DNA of 64,000 nt, taken from positions 451,077 to 515,076 of the forward strand of contig JNVV01000026.1 in NCBI GenBank assembly GCA_000733355.1. Reading direction: 5' to 3'. Under the pieces are notes generated by a model. It was not told the DNA's origin. It was given only the letters and a program-made list of their open reading frames with translations, and made no database searches. The stretch comes from Falciphora oryzae (taxonomy: Eukaryota > Ascomycota > Sordariomycetes > Magnaporthales > Magnaporthaceae). Position numbers and translations under genes: made by a program. Of the stretch, positions 48,807 through 60,464 are shown one piece after another (the first letter of the stretch is position 1; every line of letters begins with the position of its first letter).

Positions 48807-49079
48807 ATGCGCTTCTCCGCCATCCTCGCCGGCCTCCTCTCGGCCACCGCCGTCTACGCCGCCGTCGTCCCCGAGGCCGCCCCCGAGGCCATGGAGGCCC
48901 GCGACGAGGAGGCCGACATTGTGGCCCGCCAGAGCTGCAACCCCGGCAGCTACCGGTGCAGCGGCCGCAACGTCCAGGTCTGCAACTCGTCCAGGCGCTG
49001 GGTGCTGAGCGCCACCTGCGGCGGCGGCTCGGCCTGCTGCAGGGCGTCGGGCGGCTCCGCCTGGTGCGTCCCCTGCTAG
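48807..49079 (+). CDS. Small secreted cysteine-rich protein (effector-like)
   Basis: Ninety residues, one exon. The start MRFSAILAGLLSATAVYA is a textbook signal peptide. An acidic Pro/Ala-rich propeptide-like segment follows (residues 19-45), ending in VARQ, where processing after Arg is possible. The mature part of about 45 residues has eight cysteines: two well-spaced singles, then QVC, a Cys before GGGSA, a CC pair, and two at the C-terminus. This spacing suggests a compact fold held by four disulfides. No family is recognised from memory. It is intact although its neighbours on both sides are broken. A secreted effector or antimicrobial-type role is inference from size, signal and cysteine content only. 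Confidence 0.82.
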   Translation: MRFSAILAGLLSATAVYAAVVPEAAPEAMEARDEEADIVARQSCNPGSYRCSGRNVQVCNSSRRWVLSATCGGGSACCRASGGSAWCVPC

Positions 49080-49649
49080 ACGCCTCGCTCGCGCTGCGAT
49101 AAGACGCCACAACCCCCCCAACAGACGACAAACTGCTCCCGGCCAAACCTTTCAGCAGGACTTTGCGGGGTGTTAGCTCGCGTCCTACCGCAACCCAAAC
49201 CACCACCCTCCTTCGCTTCGCCCGAAGAAAAAAAAAAAAGCCCTAGTCACACTCCTTCGCCACAATACTCGAGTGCCTCGTGGCAGCCTACCCTGGGTTC
49301 CCAACTTTTTCCTTTCTAGTCGGCGAGGATCTGTCTCTCCATCTATCTGTACCTGCGTCCGCCGTGGCTCTTTGGAGGATACGGCGGTATTTCTTGGCAA
49401 AATGGTTACCGAAAGTCGGTGTTCAGAAACTAGCAAATACAAAGTATACTTTCAACAAATTCAGGGGCGTGTGCCCCTTGTAGGGGTGACAAAGCAAGAA
49501 CTGCCGAAAGCGTCCACTCAGGTCCGATCAAGTGCAAACGCACCTGAAGAAGTAGAAAGTGCGAAATAGGATCTACGAGTAGCAATAACAGAAGGAGCAG
49601 GATGCCTCTACGACGTAGGAATGAAAGAGAAACCCAGATTTGACACCTC
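49080..49649. other. Intergenic sequence between convergent genes
   Basis: About 570 nt between the secreted-protein stop and the stop of the broken leftward membrane-protein gene. No gene seen. Confidence 0.5.
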
Positions 49650-51704
49650 TCACTTGTACGGCGTATTTGGCAGCACCCTATTTCCAATATCATTCTGCTT
49701 GTCCTCCATCGACTGCAGCAGCAAGTCCTCGCCATCGGCAGCGATGCGGTACCGCCCGCCCAGCACCCTGGGGTTCCCCACCAGGCTGCTGGGCAGGACC
49801 TCGTCGGCGGGCCGGGGGCTGCGCAGCGCGAGCGCCACCATCTCGAGCGGCGAGTCCCAGCTCGAGCTGGCGACTCCCACGAACCCGACGCTCCAGAGCA
49901 GGAACAGGATGGCGACAGCCGAGTAGGCGGACAGGCCGGCCAGGAGCGGGCCCGCGTTCTCGCTGTTGTGCGAGTACCCGTAGCCGAGCACGGCGGCGTT
50001 GAACCAGAGCGGGAGCTCCTGGTCCCCGGGCGCCAGGTTGGGCCGCACGAAGGCGCCGTGCCGGTATTGGGGGTCGATGTCGCTCAGCTGAAAGATGCCG
50101 AAGATGGGCCTGGTCGTGAACAGCTCGAGCCACCACTTGCTCTCGGGCCTGGCGATCCGGGCCTCGGTGTCGGCGTCGCTGCACGCGTTGGACAGGCCCA
50201 TGGCGAGCAGCATGTTGATGAGCGACCCGACGTGGCCGAGCGTGTGGTTGGCGGAGCGAGACGCCGCGTCTCCCGGCTCGGCCAGCCCGGCGGCCGCGGC
50301 CAGGCGCTGGAATATGGTCGTGTTGGTCGAAGGGCAGATGGGTACGTCGATGAGGTCCGCATACGACTTTTCGACCAGTATACAGTGGAAAGCACCCACC
50401 TCCCAGCCAGGCACCAGGGGCTGAGGGCGCGTGGTCATCATCCTGTCAGGTGTCGTTTCGAGGTCGTTCCAGATCCATTTTGTGGTCGACACGCAGCCAT
50501 ACAGCGCGGAGCCCTAGCCCTTGAGGGGTAGGAAGACGACCGTGGCGACTAAAACATTCCGTCCGAGCCCGGGGGTGCTGGGATTGAAGAAAAACAGCTG
50601 CGAGACGGAGCTGTTTCGCGTCGACAGGAAACTGTCCAGCCCGGCGTCTGGAATGGTCATGTTCCGGTACAGCTTCCCCTCCTCCTTGCTGCGAACATCG
50701 GGGAAGACGATGAGCTGACTGCCGTTGGCTGCGAGAGATTCGCTCTGCCCGATAGTAGTCGCCTGGCATCGCGTCAGAGCACCCGCGTGGGGCGAAAAAG
50801 ACCAGAAGCGAAAGTTCGACCCGCGCCGGTCGACCTTCTCTACTTCGGCCATCAGGAGCATAGCGTCCCAGAAGTGGCCTATGACGTGGGCCACGGCCAC
50901 GGCGATGGCGCGGTGTGGCATGAGGATCATAGAGTCCCCCCATGGCTGCGGAAGGTTGCCGCCAGCTTCTCCATCGATTCCCAACCTTCCGAAGGGCACT
51001 TCGGGTTCCCCGAAACCTTGCAAACATCGCCGGCAAGCGTGCCGGTGGAGGTGATGTTGGCTTCGGGCCGACTGGCATCGCCAATCCTGTACTTTTTGAG
51101 ATTGATGTAAAACGGGCTACTACCTGTTGTGAACTAGCCGTTGGTTGGCAGCAGGGTTGTTGCCGCTAGGGGTGTCGTAAAGGTGATAACGACACAGCCA
51201 AGCCACCACTCCAGTGGCGGCGATGGGGACAAGGTGAATCGTGGCAGCCAAGGAGGCCTGAAAGCGGTTCCTGTGAATGACGACATGTTTTGAGGCCTTG
51301 AGGGTGGCTTGCAGGTTGACCACTTGAGTGTAGATGGGGAGCAAGCCCCATGCCTTCAACGTACTTTCAGTGAAGCCCCCGATTTTGGATACGCCCGGGC
51401 TGGTCCCTTCTGGGCCTTTACCACGGGCTGCTTTGGGGCCGCTTCGAGGGGTGTCCGGCACAACTCTGGAACCAGGAAAGGCATATTAGCAAGCAGAGCC
51501 GGAAGGAAGTATATCAAAAAGGAGGATGAGTCCTGAAGCGGAAGATAGATACCCACACCGTATCTTTGACTCTGGTTTTGGGGCCTGTTCCCGGGTCGCC
51601 ATTGCCTTTCCCACTTCCCGAAGCTGAGCTGATGTGTTCTTCTTGGGGCGCTCCTGCTGAGGCACGAGGGGCTCCTTGGCACCGGATTTGCTGATATCGG
51701 ACAT
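49650..51704 (-). pseudogene. Fungal membrane-protein gene, disrupted
   Basis: A multi-pass protein of unknown function. Reconstructed exons are 51704-51559, 51465-51124 and 51071 onward, with in-phase introns of 93 and 52 nt. The N-terminus is soluble and basic (residues 1-85), followed by a hydrophobic segment reading HLVPIAATGVVAWLC. A large probably extracellular region carries several N-glycosylation motifs. A C-terminal helix (YSAVAILFLLWSVGFVGVAS) precedes WDSPLEMVALALRS, a pattern seen in uncharacterised fungal membrane proteins. Two lesions are visible: a G6 run at about 50936-50941 where one more G would restore the frame, and an in-frame TAG at 50514-50516 where CAG is expected (C to T in CpA). 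Sequence downstream of both remains protein-like to the stop at 49650. Confidence 0.68.
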
Positions 51705-52425
51705 CTTCGATGCTATTCTCAGGGGTAACCCGACCACCAAGGTACAGTTGGCCGAAGGGCACACGTAGCGCGGTCAAACGAGCGGATGAAGAATGGCGAT
51801 GTAGAGCCGAAGGCCAAAGACATTTTGAGACAGACCAGCGTTGCATTCTTATATCTTAATCCGTGTCTCTCGATCGCGTGGAGCATGGTCCTCGGCCGGT
51901 TTCAACGCGTATGGTACCCGAATGAATTCAAGGTCCTGTGCATAATGCATCCAACCGTTTCTCACCATTTGGCGCGCGGTCCCTAGGTGAGCATGTGTTC
52001 TTTATTACATTGAGTGATGAGAGGCGAGCTGTATACGGGCTGATAGCGAGCATCTCATTTCCTAGGTGCCTTCAAACGAACGTAGATGCTGCCAACGGCC
52101 TGCAGCGGGCAAGGCCGGCAACTGCGACTCGCTCCTGCACCGGGCGGTAATGCGTCGTAGCTTCCCCCTCGAGACCTGTCTGCCCGTCTTCACGCCCATG
52201 ACCATGTCGTGGACGCTCACTGATTCGTTGACAATTTCTTGCCAAGTGCTCTCCCGCTTCCAATCTTCTCCCAAAATCAGGGGGTTCTATAGCCGCACAG
52301 GCCCATGAGGCTGCACAACTCCGCTTGATCAGAGTCAGCGAGGAAGCCATCGCCGTTCCTCCAGATCACATCTACCACCCGGCCATGCTACCACCTAAAG
52401 CCCCAGCCTTGCCCTTGCCAGCTCC
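51705..52425. other. Divergent intergenic region
   Basis: About 720 nt between the broken leftward membrane-protein gene and the rightward 798-aa gene. No further gene seen. Confidence 0.5.
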
Positions 52426-54945
52426 ATGAATTGGACTGAAGGGAACCTTGCTCGCCACGCTCGCGGTGGGCGCGGCAAGGAACTTCTTCTTCGCCAACGC
52501 CAGCACTTCGCAAAGGCAAGGACAGGCGTACTCAACAGCACTCGCAAAACCAGCAGCCCGCCCAGGTCGGCCAAGTTTGGTAGCCGCTCACCACCAGCGG
52601 CTGGCGTCAACTACAGCCCTCGAACCAACGATGCGCCGCCGCACAAGGCGGACTCAGCCAGTCGGAAGCGGCAGCGGGAGCCGCATTCACATCACCTTGC
52701 CGACAAGAGCAGCCACGAGCATCTGGACGCGGACACGTTCACCCATGCAGCACGCACAAGACCAGGTGGCGGCGACACATCCCTCGCCGACAAGAGGCGG
52801 AAACTTCTGCTCAAGGAGGACTGGACCGGGGTGGAGATACAGAAGCCGCTTCGCCGTTATACCGGTTCCCGTAGAGCCACGTCACACTTACCACCATGGC
52901 CTCCCAACAAAGATCGCACGATTCCTCAAGCGAGCCACGTTCTTGGGCACAAGTACGATGCTAGGATGAAGTCTGGTCGTAACCGACATGAGTCCTCGCC
53001 AACATTGGGGGATATTAAGATCAGAGTGGGAAGCCAGGAGGCGAGATTCGGCGAGAGCTCCAGCATGGGTCGCCGTCACAGTCATCGAGGACCATCTGGG
53101 ACTAGCCAGGATGACCTCACAAGCAGCCCCTATTTTCAGTCTTCTTGTAAGCTCCTCCTCCGCCTCGTCGTCGTACGTTCGTATCCTTACAAATACAGCA
53201 TGTGGGCAGGAGACAGGGAGCGCCAGAGCCAAGAGGTCCTCGAGTCGATGTTCAACATCCAGCGGATGCCTTCACCAAGAAAGACGCCAGGCGGCGGGAC
53301 GCGCAAGACGGGCCAGTAGCAGCTCCTCGTCGCTGTCTCAGGCCATACATCATCCTGTCCCGTGCCGACTGCACCAGATCATCCTCGCCCCGCTCCTCGA
53401 TTCTGCATCCGACGGCTTCGACCCTGAAGACAGCACCGTGGCCCAGGTTGGCCTGAGGCAACCCGTTGTAACGGCTTCGTTGCAAGAAGAAAATGAAAGG
53501 TGGAGAGGGTTGATGTGTTCGTCCCCTAGCAGCAGATCATCGAGCCCCACTCGGCCAGTCATTAGCCCTGGCGTGAGCGCTCTGGGCCATGCGATTCCTG
53601 GCGCCGGACAAACCGGCCTTGACGGATTGGGTGCTTCCGGCAGCGGGAGTCCTTCCAATACCGGCAATGCACAAGAAACGCACCACTCCCGTGACTACGA
53701 GGACTCCTCGAGTAGCTTAGCTAGACGGGATGTTGCCGCCCAGGCACCACCGAGCGTTCCGAAGATAGCCGCAGACTCGATGCCAAGCTTCAGTCTCCCC
53801 GCGCAGTTTCTACCCTCAACGAGCCCCAGTTCAAGCAGCGAAATCCAGGGCGAACAACAACCTCGCGCAGATTCCAGAGAAATGTGCGCTGGTGTCGAAC
53901 CGCCTGAGTTCGATGAGCATCAGCGGGCCCCACAGCAATCTATCTCAAGTTCAAAGCATATTGGCAGCCAACTGGGCGACTTGGCCCGAGAGAGCCCAAA
54001 GCCGCGAGACCAAAGAGAGGAACATGAAGCCTGGATGAAGTCGATCTTCTCAGACAGCAGTAGCGAAGGGGTCTACCAACAGGCCCTTCTAGAGGCAAAG
54101 TCGGATGCATCCCGCGCGCTGCGACAGGAGGTGAGGGCTCAGATTCACCCTGCGCGCGAACGAACCCCCGATGCAACCAGAGGCCCTTATACGGAACCGA
54201 TTCCGACCGTTGATGCTTTCGCAAGCGAGAGAGCCACAGCCGGATCACCTACCTCATCGTCGGGAGTGTCGGACATACACAGCTTTGTCACCGCGCTGTG
54301 GAAGGCTCCAGGGGCTGACGAGCATCCCGAGTCGGATGGCAGCATGCAAGGAAATATCTCCGCATCCGGGAATATGTCCGGAGAATGCGGCGCGGAGAGT
54401 CCCACATATCCGCAGACCCCGGATATCGACTCGGTCGCTGCCGAGCCAGCACGGTCCAACTTGTCCGAGGATGCTGAGACGCAGAGCCCTACGTGCTTGG
54501 CGGTCCCTGATATCGATTCTGTCACTGCGGAGCCATCCCTGACCGCTGGGCCAACACAATCAATCTCGGCCAACGAGCCCAAGGCGTCTTTCAAGTTTGT
54601 TGCTCCCAAGCCATTTGTGGGCAAGAACGCCACCAATAAGCCAGGCCATCTTTCCTTGGAGCCAACCTTGCCTCTGCTGAGCAATCGGCGCAAAGGAAGA
54701 CAGCGAGGAGCGAGGGCAAGAGGAGGAGGAGTCCGCAAGCGAGCTGGGCAGACTGTGATTCGGCAGCTGCCCAACCACGATGATGACCCAATCGAGGTCA
54801 GTGCATTTTTGGTGTATTGTCTCCCGCCGTTTGCTGAAGAGAAGAGGCTGACTCCGAATTGCTCCAGGAATTTGAAGACGAAGAGGTCGATTTGGTCAAG
54901 TGTCCCAAGTCGCCGCCGCTGTTCGGAGCCCTCGAGACGGAGTGA
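52426..54945 (+). CDS. Uncharacterised 798-aa basic, Ser/Pro-rich protein
   Basis: Exons are 52426-53146, 53199-54796 and 54868-54945, in phase throughout (798 aa). I do not recognise a named domain. The N-terminus is basic and low complexity. A short ordered-looking block DKRRKLLLKEDWTGVEIQKP lies at about residues 125-145. Further short blocks are IHHPVP and DSTVAQVG followed by ENERWRG. Near the C-terminus FKFVAPKPFVGK precedes a basic RRKGRQRGARARGG stretch, and the end is acidic. Most of the rest is Ser-rich and probably disordered. Lys/Arg clusters suggest a nuclear protein, which is inference. The first intron (52 nt, GTAAGC...TACAG) and last intron (GTCAGT donor, CTGAC branch) are both needed to keep the frame open. 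Confidence 0.7.
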
Positions 54946-57748
54946 GGTTCTGACCCGAGTTGCTTGTTCGTGCGGGTTGGGTGGTGGATCCTCTGGTGCG
55001 GAAACGGGATATATTTCGCTCTACATGGCCATTTCAGGGTCGATGGTGCCCGTAGACTTGCTCCATTTGCTCCATTTGCTTGAGGATATGAGCTATAGTA
55101 GCCAAGTGTTATGCAACAGATAGTCTGTGCAGCAAGAAACGAAGAAAAAAGAATAAGCGGTCACATAATTCCCAAGTTTGCCTGTCGGTCCCTGGTCGGG
55201 TTGAGCGATTAATCGGCGTGGGACGCGGAGCCGGCATGGCCGACCGGGCGTGTGATCGGAGGCTCGATGGCGGCGCGGCGAGAAAAGCGCTCAGCGGCGC
55301 GCAGCTCGGGGTCAGGCAAATAACATAAAAGAATCGTGGAGGGCCAATCAGGAGACGGCGATATGGACGGCTCTGAGGTTGCATCCCGAAAGGGGTGCGG
55401 CAGGTCCCAAAAAGCAAAACAAGCACATGATGCAAGGCCGTCCATTGGAGGGGAAAGCGGCGCAGAGGGTAAGGAAGGGATTGGATACTCGTTACATGAC
55501 GGGGAGGGAGGGTGGTGTGGGGTGAGTTGGTTCGGGGGACCCAGCAGTCTGGGGAAAGGGAAGAGAGGAGGCTCCGGAGAACGGAGGTGTCATTATCGCG
55601 AAAAAAAAAGTCGAGTTAGCATCGGAAATGACCAAACTGTTAGTCAACGATGGACTGGGCTGGCTGGCTGTGCTTTTTTGGGTCCCGCTTGGAATGTTGT
55701 TTGGGGGGCTGGAAACGATGCCAGACCAGACGTGTTTTGAACGGGATGTCGAATAAAATGCCCAGAGTGGACAAAAACCTCGCTGTCAGGCAGTTGCTGA
55801 GCGGGCAGTCAAATTGTGAGCTGCGTGGAAGAAGAGTGTCGGCAAGATTTTCCCATTGTGATGTGTACATGGTCGGTGTGTGTCTTCAGTGTGTTCCCCG
55901 TCCAATCGTGCGCAAACCCGTAAACCGGGCCAAGTGTGGGCTTGGCGGTGTCAGGAACGAAAATAGCAGCAGGGCAGATCTGCAAATTGTACGTAATAGG
56001 TGCCATGGTTTCAACCGTTCGCTACTGGGTACTGGGCAGAGAAAAAAAATAAAGAAAAAAAAAAATAACCATGCCCGTATCGAAACGTGGCTGGGCGTTG
56101 TTTGTCAAACCAGGTTTTGGACCGTCCCCGTATCGTATTCTTGAGCCGAGAGAGCACGGATGAGTTTTGGCATTCCCGCCGGGGTGGGAGGAAAGAAAGC
56201 CCCGAAGCCGGCGACGGGGGTTTCTGCGGGGTGAAGACCGCTTTTGCAACACACCACCACCCATCAACTCTCGTCCAGTTCAGGCATCTGGCCAGGTGCC
56301 CAGGTCTCAAAGCCAGCCCTCCCGGACTGGAGTACCGACCGCTGCGGAAGCAAGGGGTACGAAGCACGGAAAAGTCACCCACGAAACCCCACCCCACCGA
56401 TCAAGGCTAGGTGGGTGGGAAGGACCCTCCCTGCAGCGCACCGTCATGGTGGTGGTTGCCAAAGTGCATCCCACCCCCCACCCTGCCTGTCATTTCATCT
56501 TGTTTGGAGAGAAGGACGCGTTGATGCGACGACGACGAGGGAGGAAAGGGAAATCCTGAAAGATTAAAAAAGCAGGGAAGAGGGCAAAGAAGGCTCCGGA
56601 GGGATGCGTCAGGCAACGTGTGCTTTTCCTTCTGATTGTTGAGAGCCGGGCGCCGGATCGAGAAATAAAATGGAGGTCACGGTCACGTCTGCAGCAAAAC
56701 CAGCTGAAAGTCTGCACGATTGATGGTACGGTATGGTGGTACCGTGCCTGTTGTACCCAGCAGCGCAGCGCAGCCAGCCAGGCCGCCGCCCCCTGCGTCT
56801 GTTCACCTTGCAGAAAAGCAGAAAATTCGGTGTGTACGTATAAACTCCCAAAGGCTTGGTCTAGGTAGGGCCAGCCGACAGAACACAGCCTCCCTCCATC
56901 GCTCAACAGTTTTGCTATTGCCAGAAACGGCACCTAGCTGGTATTCAAAGTCAAAGAAACAAACGGGGGGTACACAAGACACATGGTATTTGAGCCCCAC
57001 ACACGTCGTTTCCCCATGGATAACAAAAAAAAAAAAAAAAATCTCCCCAAGCCCTCCGCCGGGGAAAGGCCTCAGAGCTAAACCAGAAGCATCGCTTCAT
57101 TGCCGCGAGTATCCCGTGTCCCACATGCTCTTTAGCCCAAGTTCCCACCAGCCACGGCGGGCTGGCGCAGATAAGGAGCCGGAGCGTTAGCGTAGGTGTA
57201 GGAATGGGTGTCGCTAGCGCGTGGTGGTGGTGGCGACGGCGCTGGTGTGGGTAGGCAAGGCGAGGCAGTGGAGGGTGCCACGGCCGCCCACCTGTTTAGG
57301 CCCCGATCCAATCCCATCCAAACCATTGCCAACTGTTTTCCTTATCTCTTGTATTTTCTTTTTTTGCCATGGGGTTTTTGCAGGGTCCATACCGTATTTT
57401 TGGGTCCGGGGGCGTCTCGGAACAAGCGAGGAGAAGCCAGAGGAGGAACGACTGACTTGCATGCACGTAGCCCAGCCGTCATATCGGAGGTACCTGTGTA
57501 CATACCCATCCCGGTAGCTCGTGTGTCGTCGCGGTGGATAAAAAGCCCCCGGCTGCCTCCTCCCCCACGGCAACTGTCCCTGTATCTCCCTCGTATTTAT
57601 ATATCCTTTGAGCCGTCGCACGTCGCCCTCGTCTTTGTCCTTGATCTCCCCAATCATCATAACCACTGCTACTACTCACTCGCCAGACGTCTGTCTCACC
57701 TCTCCTTCTACCCTCCTCTTGCAGGAACAAACCCTCACAACCACAAAA
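54946..57748. other. Intergenic region upstream of glutamine synthetase
   Basis: About 2.8 kb with no supported gene. Poly-A tracts at 56041-56065 and 57027-57043. The last 250 nt are CT-rich with a TATA-like element and belong to the glutamine synthetase promoter and leader. Confidence 0.5.
57596..57604 (+). promoter_or_regulatory. TATA-like element of glutamine synthetase gene
   Basis: TTTATATAT lies about 145-150 nt upstream of the ATG at 57749, in a CT-rich leader. Confidence 0.5.
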
Positions 57749-60002
57749 ATGGCGGCACAAGTAACATACGTCGAGAACGTAAGTCAACAGCGACCCCAAC
57801 AACCCCTTGCAGGACAAACTGTTGCTAAAAAGTCTTTGTTTCTGTCGAATTCAGCTCCAGAAGTACCTGAAGCTGGACCAGAAGGGCTCCATCATCGCCG
57901 AATATGTCTGGATCGACAGCGAGGGTGGTGTTCGCTCCAAGTCAAGGGTGAGTTGCGAATCTTGAGCCCTTGAGCCTCTTTCCCTCTACGTTTTCCTTCG
58001 GTCCTACACGCACGCGACACTCTTCTCGAAAAAAAAATTGCACACATCTTCCCTCTTGGCTTTCCAGTGGGGGGAGTAGCCAGGGGAACGCGCGCCCTGT
58101 CGGTCACATCAGGCACGCACCGGTGGAGCGCGAGCCTCCTCCCCCAGCCCGCATGGGCCCTTTGGGCTGCCGTGATGCTTGACGACCCTCCAGGGCCCTC
58201 CCCGAGATGGGAAAGTTCTCTGTTGGTGGCTTTGTCCCCCTGCCTTCCGCTTTAGTTTGGCGGCGGCGCCTCCGAGCCAGGAAGCCCCGCGACTCGGGCT
58301 GGCTGCGCTGCACGCAGCCCGGAAAGTCTAGCCCCTTTCGTGGGCCCCGACATTGCCCGCTCCAAGGTTTCTGCTGTCAGTGGAAAGGGGCAAAAGGGCA
58401 AAGAAGAAGAATGGAACGTGGAATCCGCCGCTCAGCACGGAGTCCCGATTTCATCCTATTCCATTACCTAAAAGACCCCACTCCACTCCGTCATTCTGCC
58501 TCAAGCTTTGGCCCGAAGCAGCGGCTTGTTCGTCCGGTTCGGGCCTACACCCTGGTTCGTCCCTTTGGGCCGACGAAGAGCGAAGCAACACAAGACAACA
58601 CGACGTTTTTTTTTTTTTTTTTTTTCTCTCTCGCGGTTGGCGGGCCGAGGGTCGTTGCGTCGTCGTCTGGTCGTGTGTTGCGCGGCGGCGGCGGCACCGC
58701 ACCCACACTTGCCAAGAACGGCCGCGGCCCAGTGGCCTGCGTGCTTGCCCGTGCTTGCACGAACCTGGATGTGCTTTGCATGGCCGCCCGTCCTCTGGGA
58801 TTGATTCGCGAACAATTCCATCGACTCCCAGTTCCCCACCCCATCATTCTTCCCGCTGCTATGCAACCCACCACCATCACCGCCACATCTCGATTCATCA
58901 TGATTGAGGGTACCCACATTTATCTTCCCGCATTGCACACGCACACACGTGCTAACCACACCCAACCCCCCAATGCCAGACCCTGAAGGAGGCCAACTAC
59001 GAGCCCAAGGACCTGCCGACATGGAACTTTGACGGCTCGTCGACGGGCCAGGCGCCCGGCGACAACTCGGACGTGTTCCTCAAGCCCGTCGCCGTGTTCC
59101 CGGACCCGTTCCGCGGCTCGCCCAACATCATCGTCCTGGCCGAATGCTGGAACCCGGACGGCACCCCCAACAAGTTCAACTACCGCGATGAGGCCGCCAA
59201 GCTCATGGCCGCCCACGCCGAACACGAGCCCTGGTTCGGCCTCGAGCAGGAGTACACCCTGCTCGACATGGAGGACAGGCCCTACGGCTGGCCCAAGGGC
59301 GGCTTCCCCGCCCCGCAGGGCCCCTACTACTGCGGCGTCGGCACCGGCAAGGTCGTCCAGAGGGACATCGTCGAGGCCCACTACAAGGCCTGCCTGTACG
59401 CCGGCGTCAAGATCTCGGGCACCAACGCCGAGGTCATGCCCGCCCAGTGGGAGTTCCAGGTCGGCCCCTGCGTCGGTATTGAGAGTAGGTTTTCTTCTCC
59501 CCATGTCTCCCCTCCCTTCTCCCCTAAAGTCCACCCGACACTAACAAAAACCTATTCAGTGGGTGACCACCTCTGGATCGCCCGCTTCCTCCTGCACCGC
59601 GTGGCCGAGGAGTTCGGCGCCAAGGTCTCGTTCGACCCCAAGCCGATCCCGGGCGACTGGAACGGCGCGGGCCTGCACAGCAACTTCTCGACCAAGGAGA
59701 TGCGCGTCGAGGGCGGCATGACCCACATCGAGGCCGCCATCAAGAAGCTCGAGGGCCGCCACGCCGAGCACATCGCCGTCTACGGCGAGGGCAACGAGAA
59801 GCGCCTGACCGGCCGCCACGAGACGGGCGCCATCGACCAGTTCTCGTACGGCGTCGCCAACCGCGGCGCCTCCATCCGCATCCCCCGCGAGTGCGCCGCA
59901 AAGGGCTACGGCTACTTCGAGGACAGGCGCCCGGCCTCCAACGCCGACCCCTACCAGATCACCGGCATCCTCATGGAGACCATCTTTGGCGCCGTCAACT
60001 AA
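57749..60002 (+). CDS. GLN1: Glutamine synthetase, type II
   Basis: ATP-dependent ligation of ammonium to glutamate, the central step of nitrogen assimilation; a cytosolic decamer in eukaryotes. Exons are 57749-57778, 57855-57947, 58980-59484 and 59560-60002 (356 aa, normal length). After [10 protein letters not shown] come [38 protein letters not shown] with active-site glutamates, and [12 protein letters not shown]. The ATP-grasp signature [19 protein letters not shown] is at about 237-255, and the [10 protein letters not shown] block with catalytic arginines follows. All expected catalytic residues are visible. Intron 2 is 1032 nt, far longer than any other intron here, yet its ends (GTGAGT...GCTAACC...CCAG) are standard. 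The 3' UTR starts with a T24 run only ten bases after the stop. Confidence 0.97.
57948..58979 (+). other. 1032-nt intron 2 of glutamine synthetase
   Basis: Flanked by coding exons that join exactly (SKSR then [10 protein letters not shown]). It contains a T20 run (58606-58625). No protein-like frame or RNA gene is recognised inside. Other introns in this window are 52-229 nt. Confidence 0.9.
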
Positions 60003-60464
60003 GGTTCTCTCTTTTTTTTTTTTTTTTTTTTTTTTGCATGCCCTTGTAATGTGGGAGGAGTTTTGGGATATTACTCTTTTGTTTGGGATGCGGTAATGGG
60101 ATATGGGTGTTTTTCTTCAACAGTGTCCGAGCCATGTTATTGTGTTTTCCTGCCTACTACCCCGGCTTATAGATTTCACGAGTTATATAGAATCTACAAC
60201 TTCAAGTTTGAACCTCTTGTGCCCGATGATCGTGTCTGATGATTCTGTGCCTTGCTGGAACAAGAGACGCGTTGGTCAAGATATCTGGCGTAGCCCGAAA
60301 CATTGGTCACATCAACCCGTTTACGGTTCTCAATTCACATCGAGAACCAATACTGGTCAAGTATTGGTTAAGTATACGTGTATTTATGCCTCTTGTATTC
60401 CTGATTTTCTCTACCCCGAAGGACCCGCGCAAACCTGGACCCCCAACGAGCCCAAACCCCTCAC
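60003..60464. other. Convergent 3' region
   Basis: Contains the glutamine synthetase 3' UTR with a T24 run (60012-60035). No gene is seen up to the stop of the leftward F-box-like gene at 60465. Confidence 0.6.
60012..60035. repeat. T24 homopolymer in 3' UTR
   Basis: Twenty-four T directly after the glutamine synthetase stop. The mRNA would carry a U24 tract. Confidence 0.95.

Noticed and set aside
52988..53198. Upstream start at 52988 for the 798-aa gene
   Set aside because: That frame lacks the ordered KLLLKEDWTG block; joining 53146 to 53199 uses standard splice sites and keeps the frame.
58501..59022. Minus-strand frame of 173 codons
   Set aside because: Lies over the long intron of glutamine synthetase and depends on the T20 run and GC bias.
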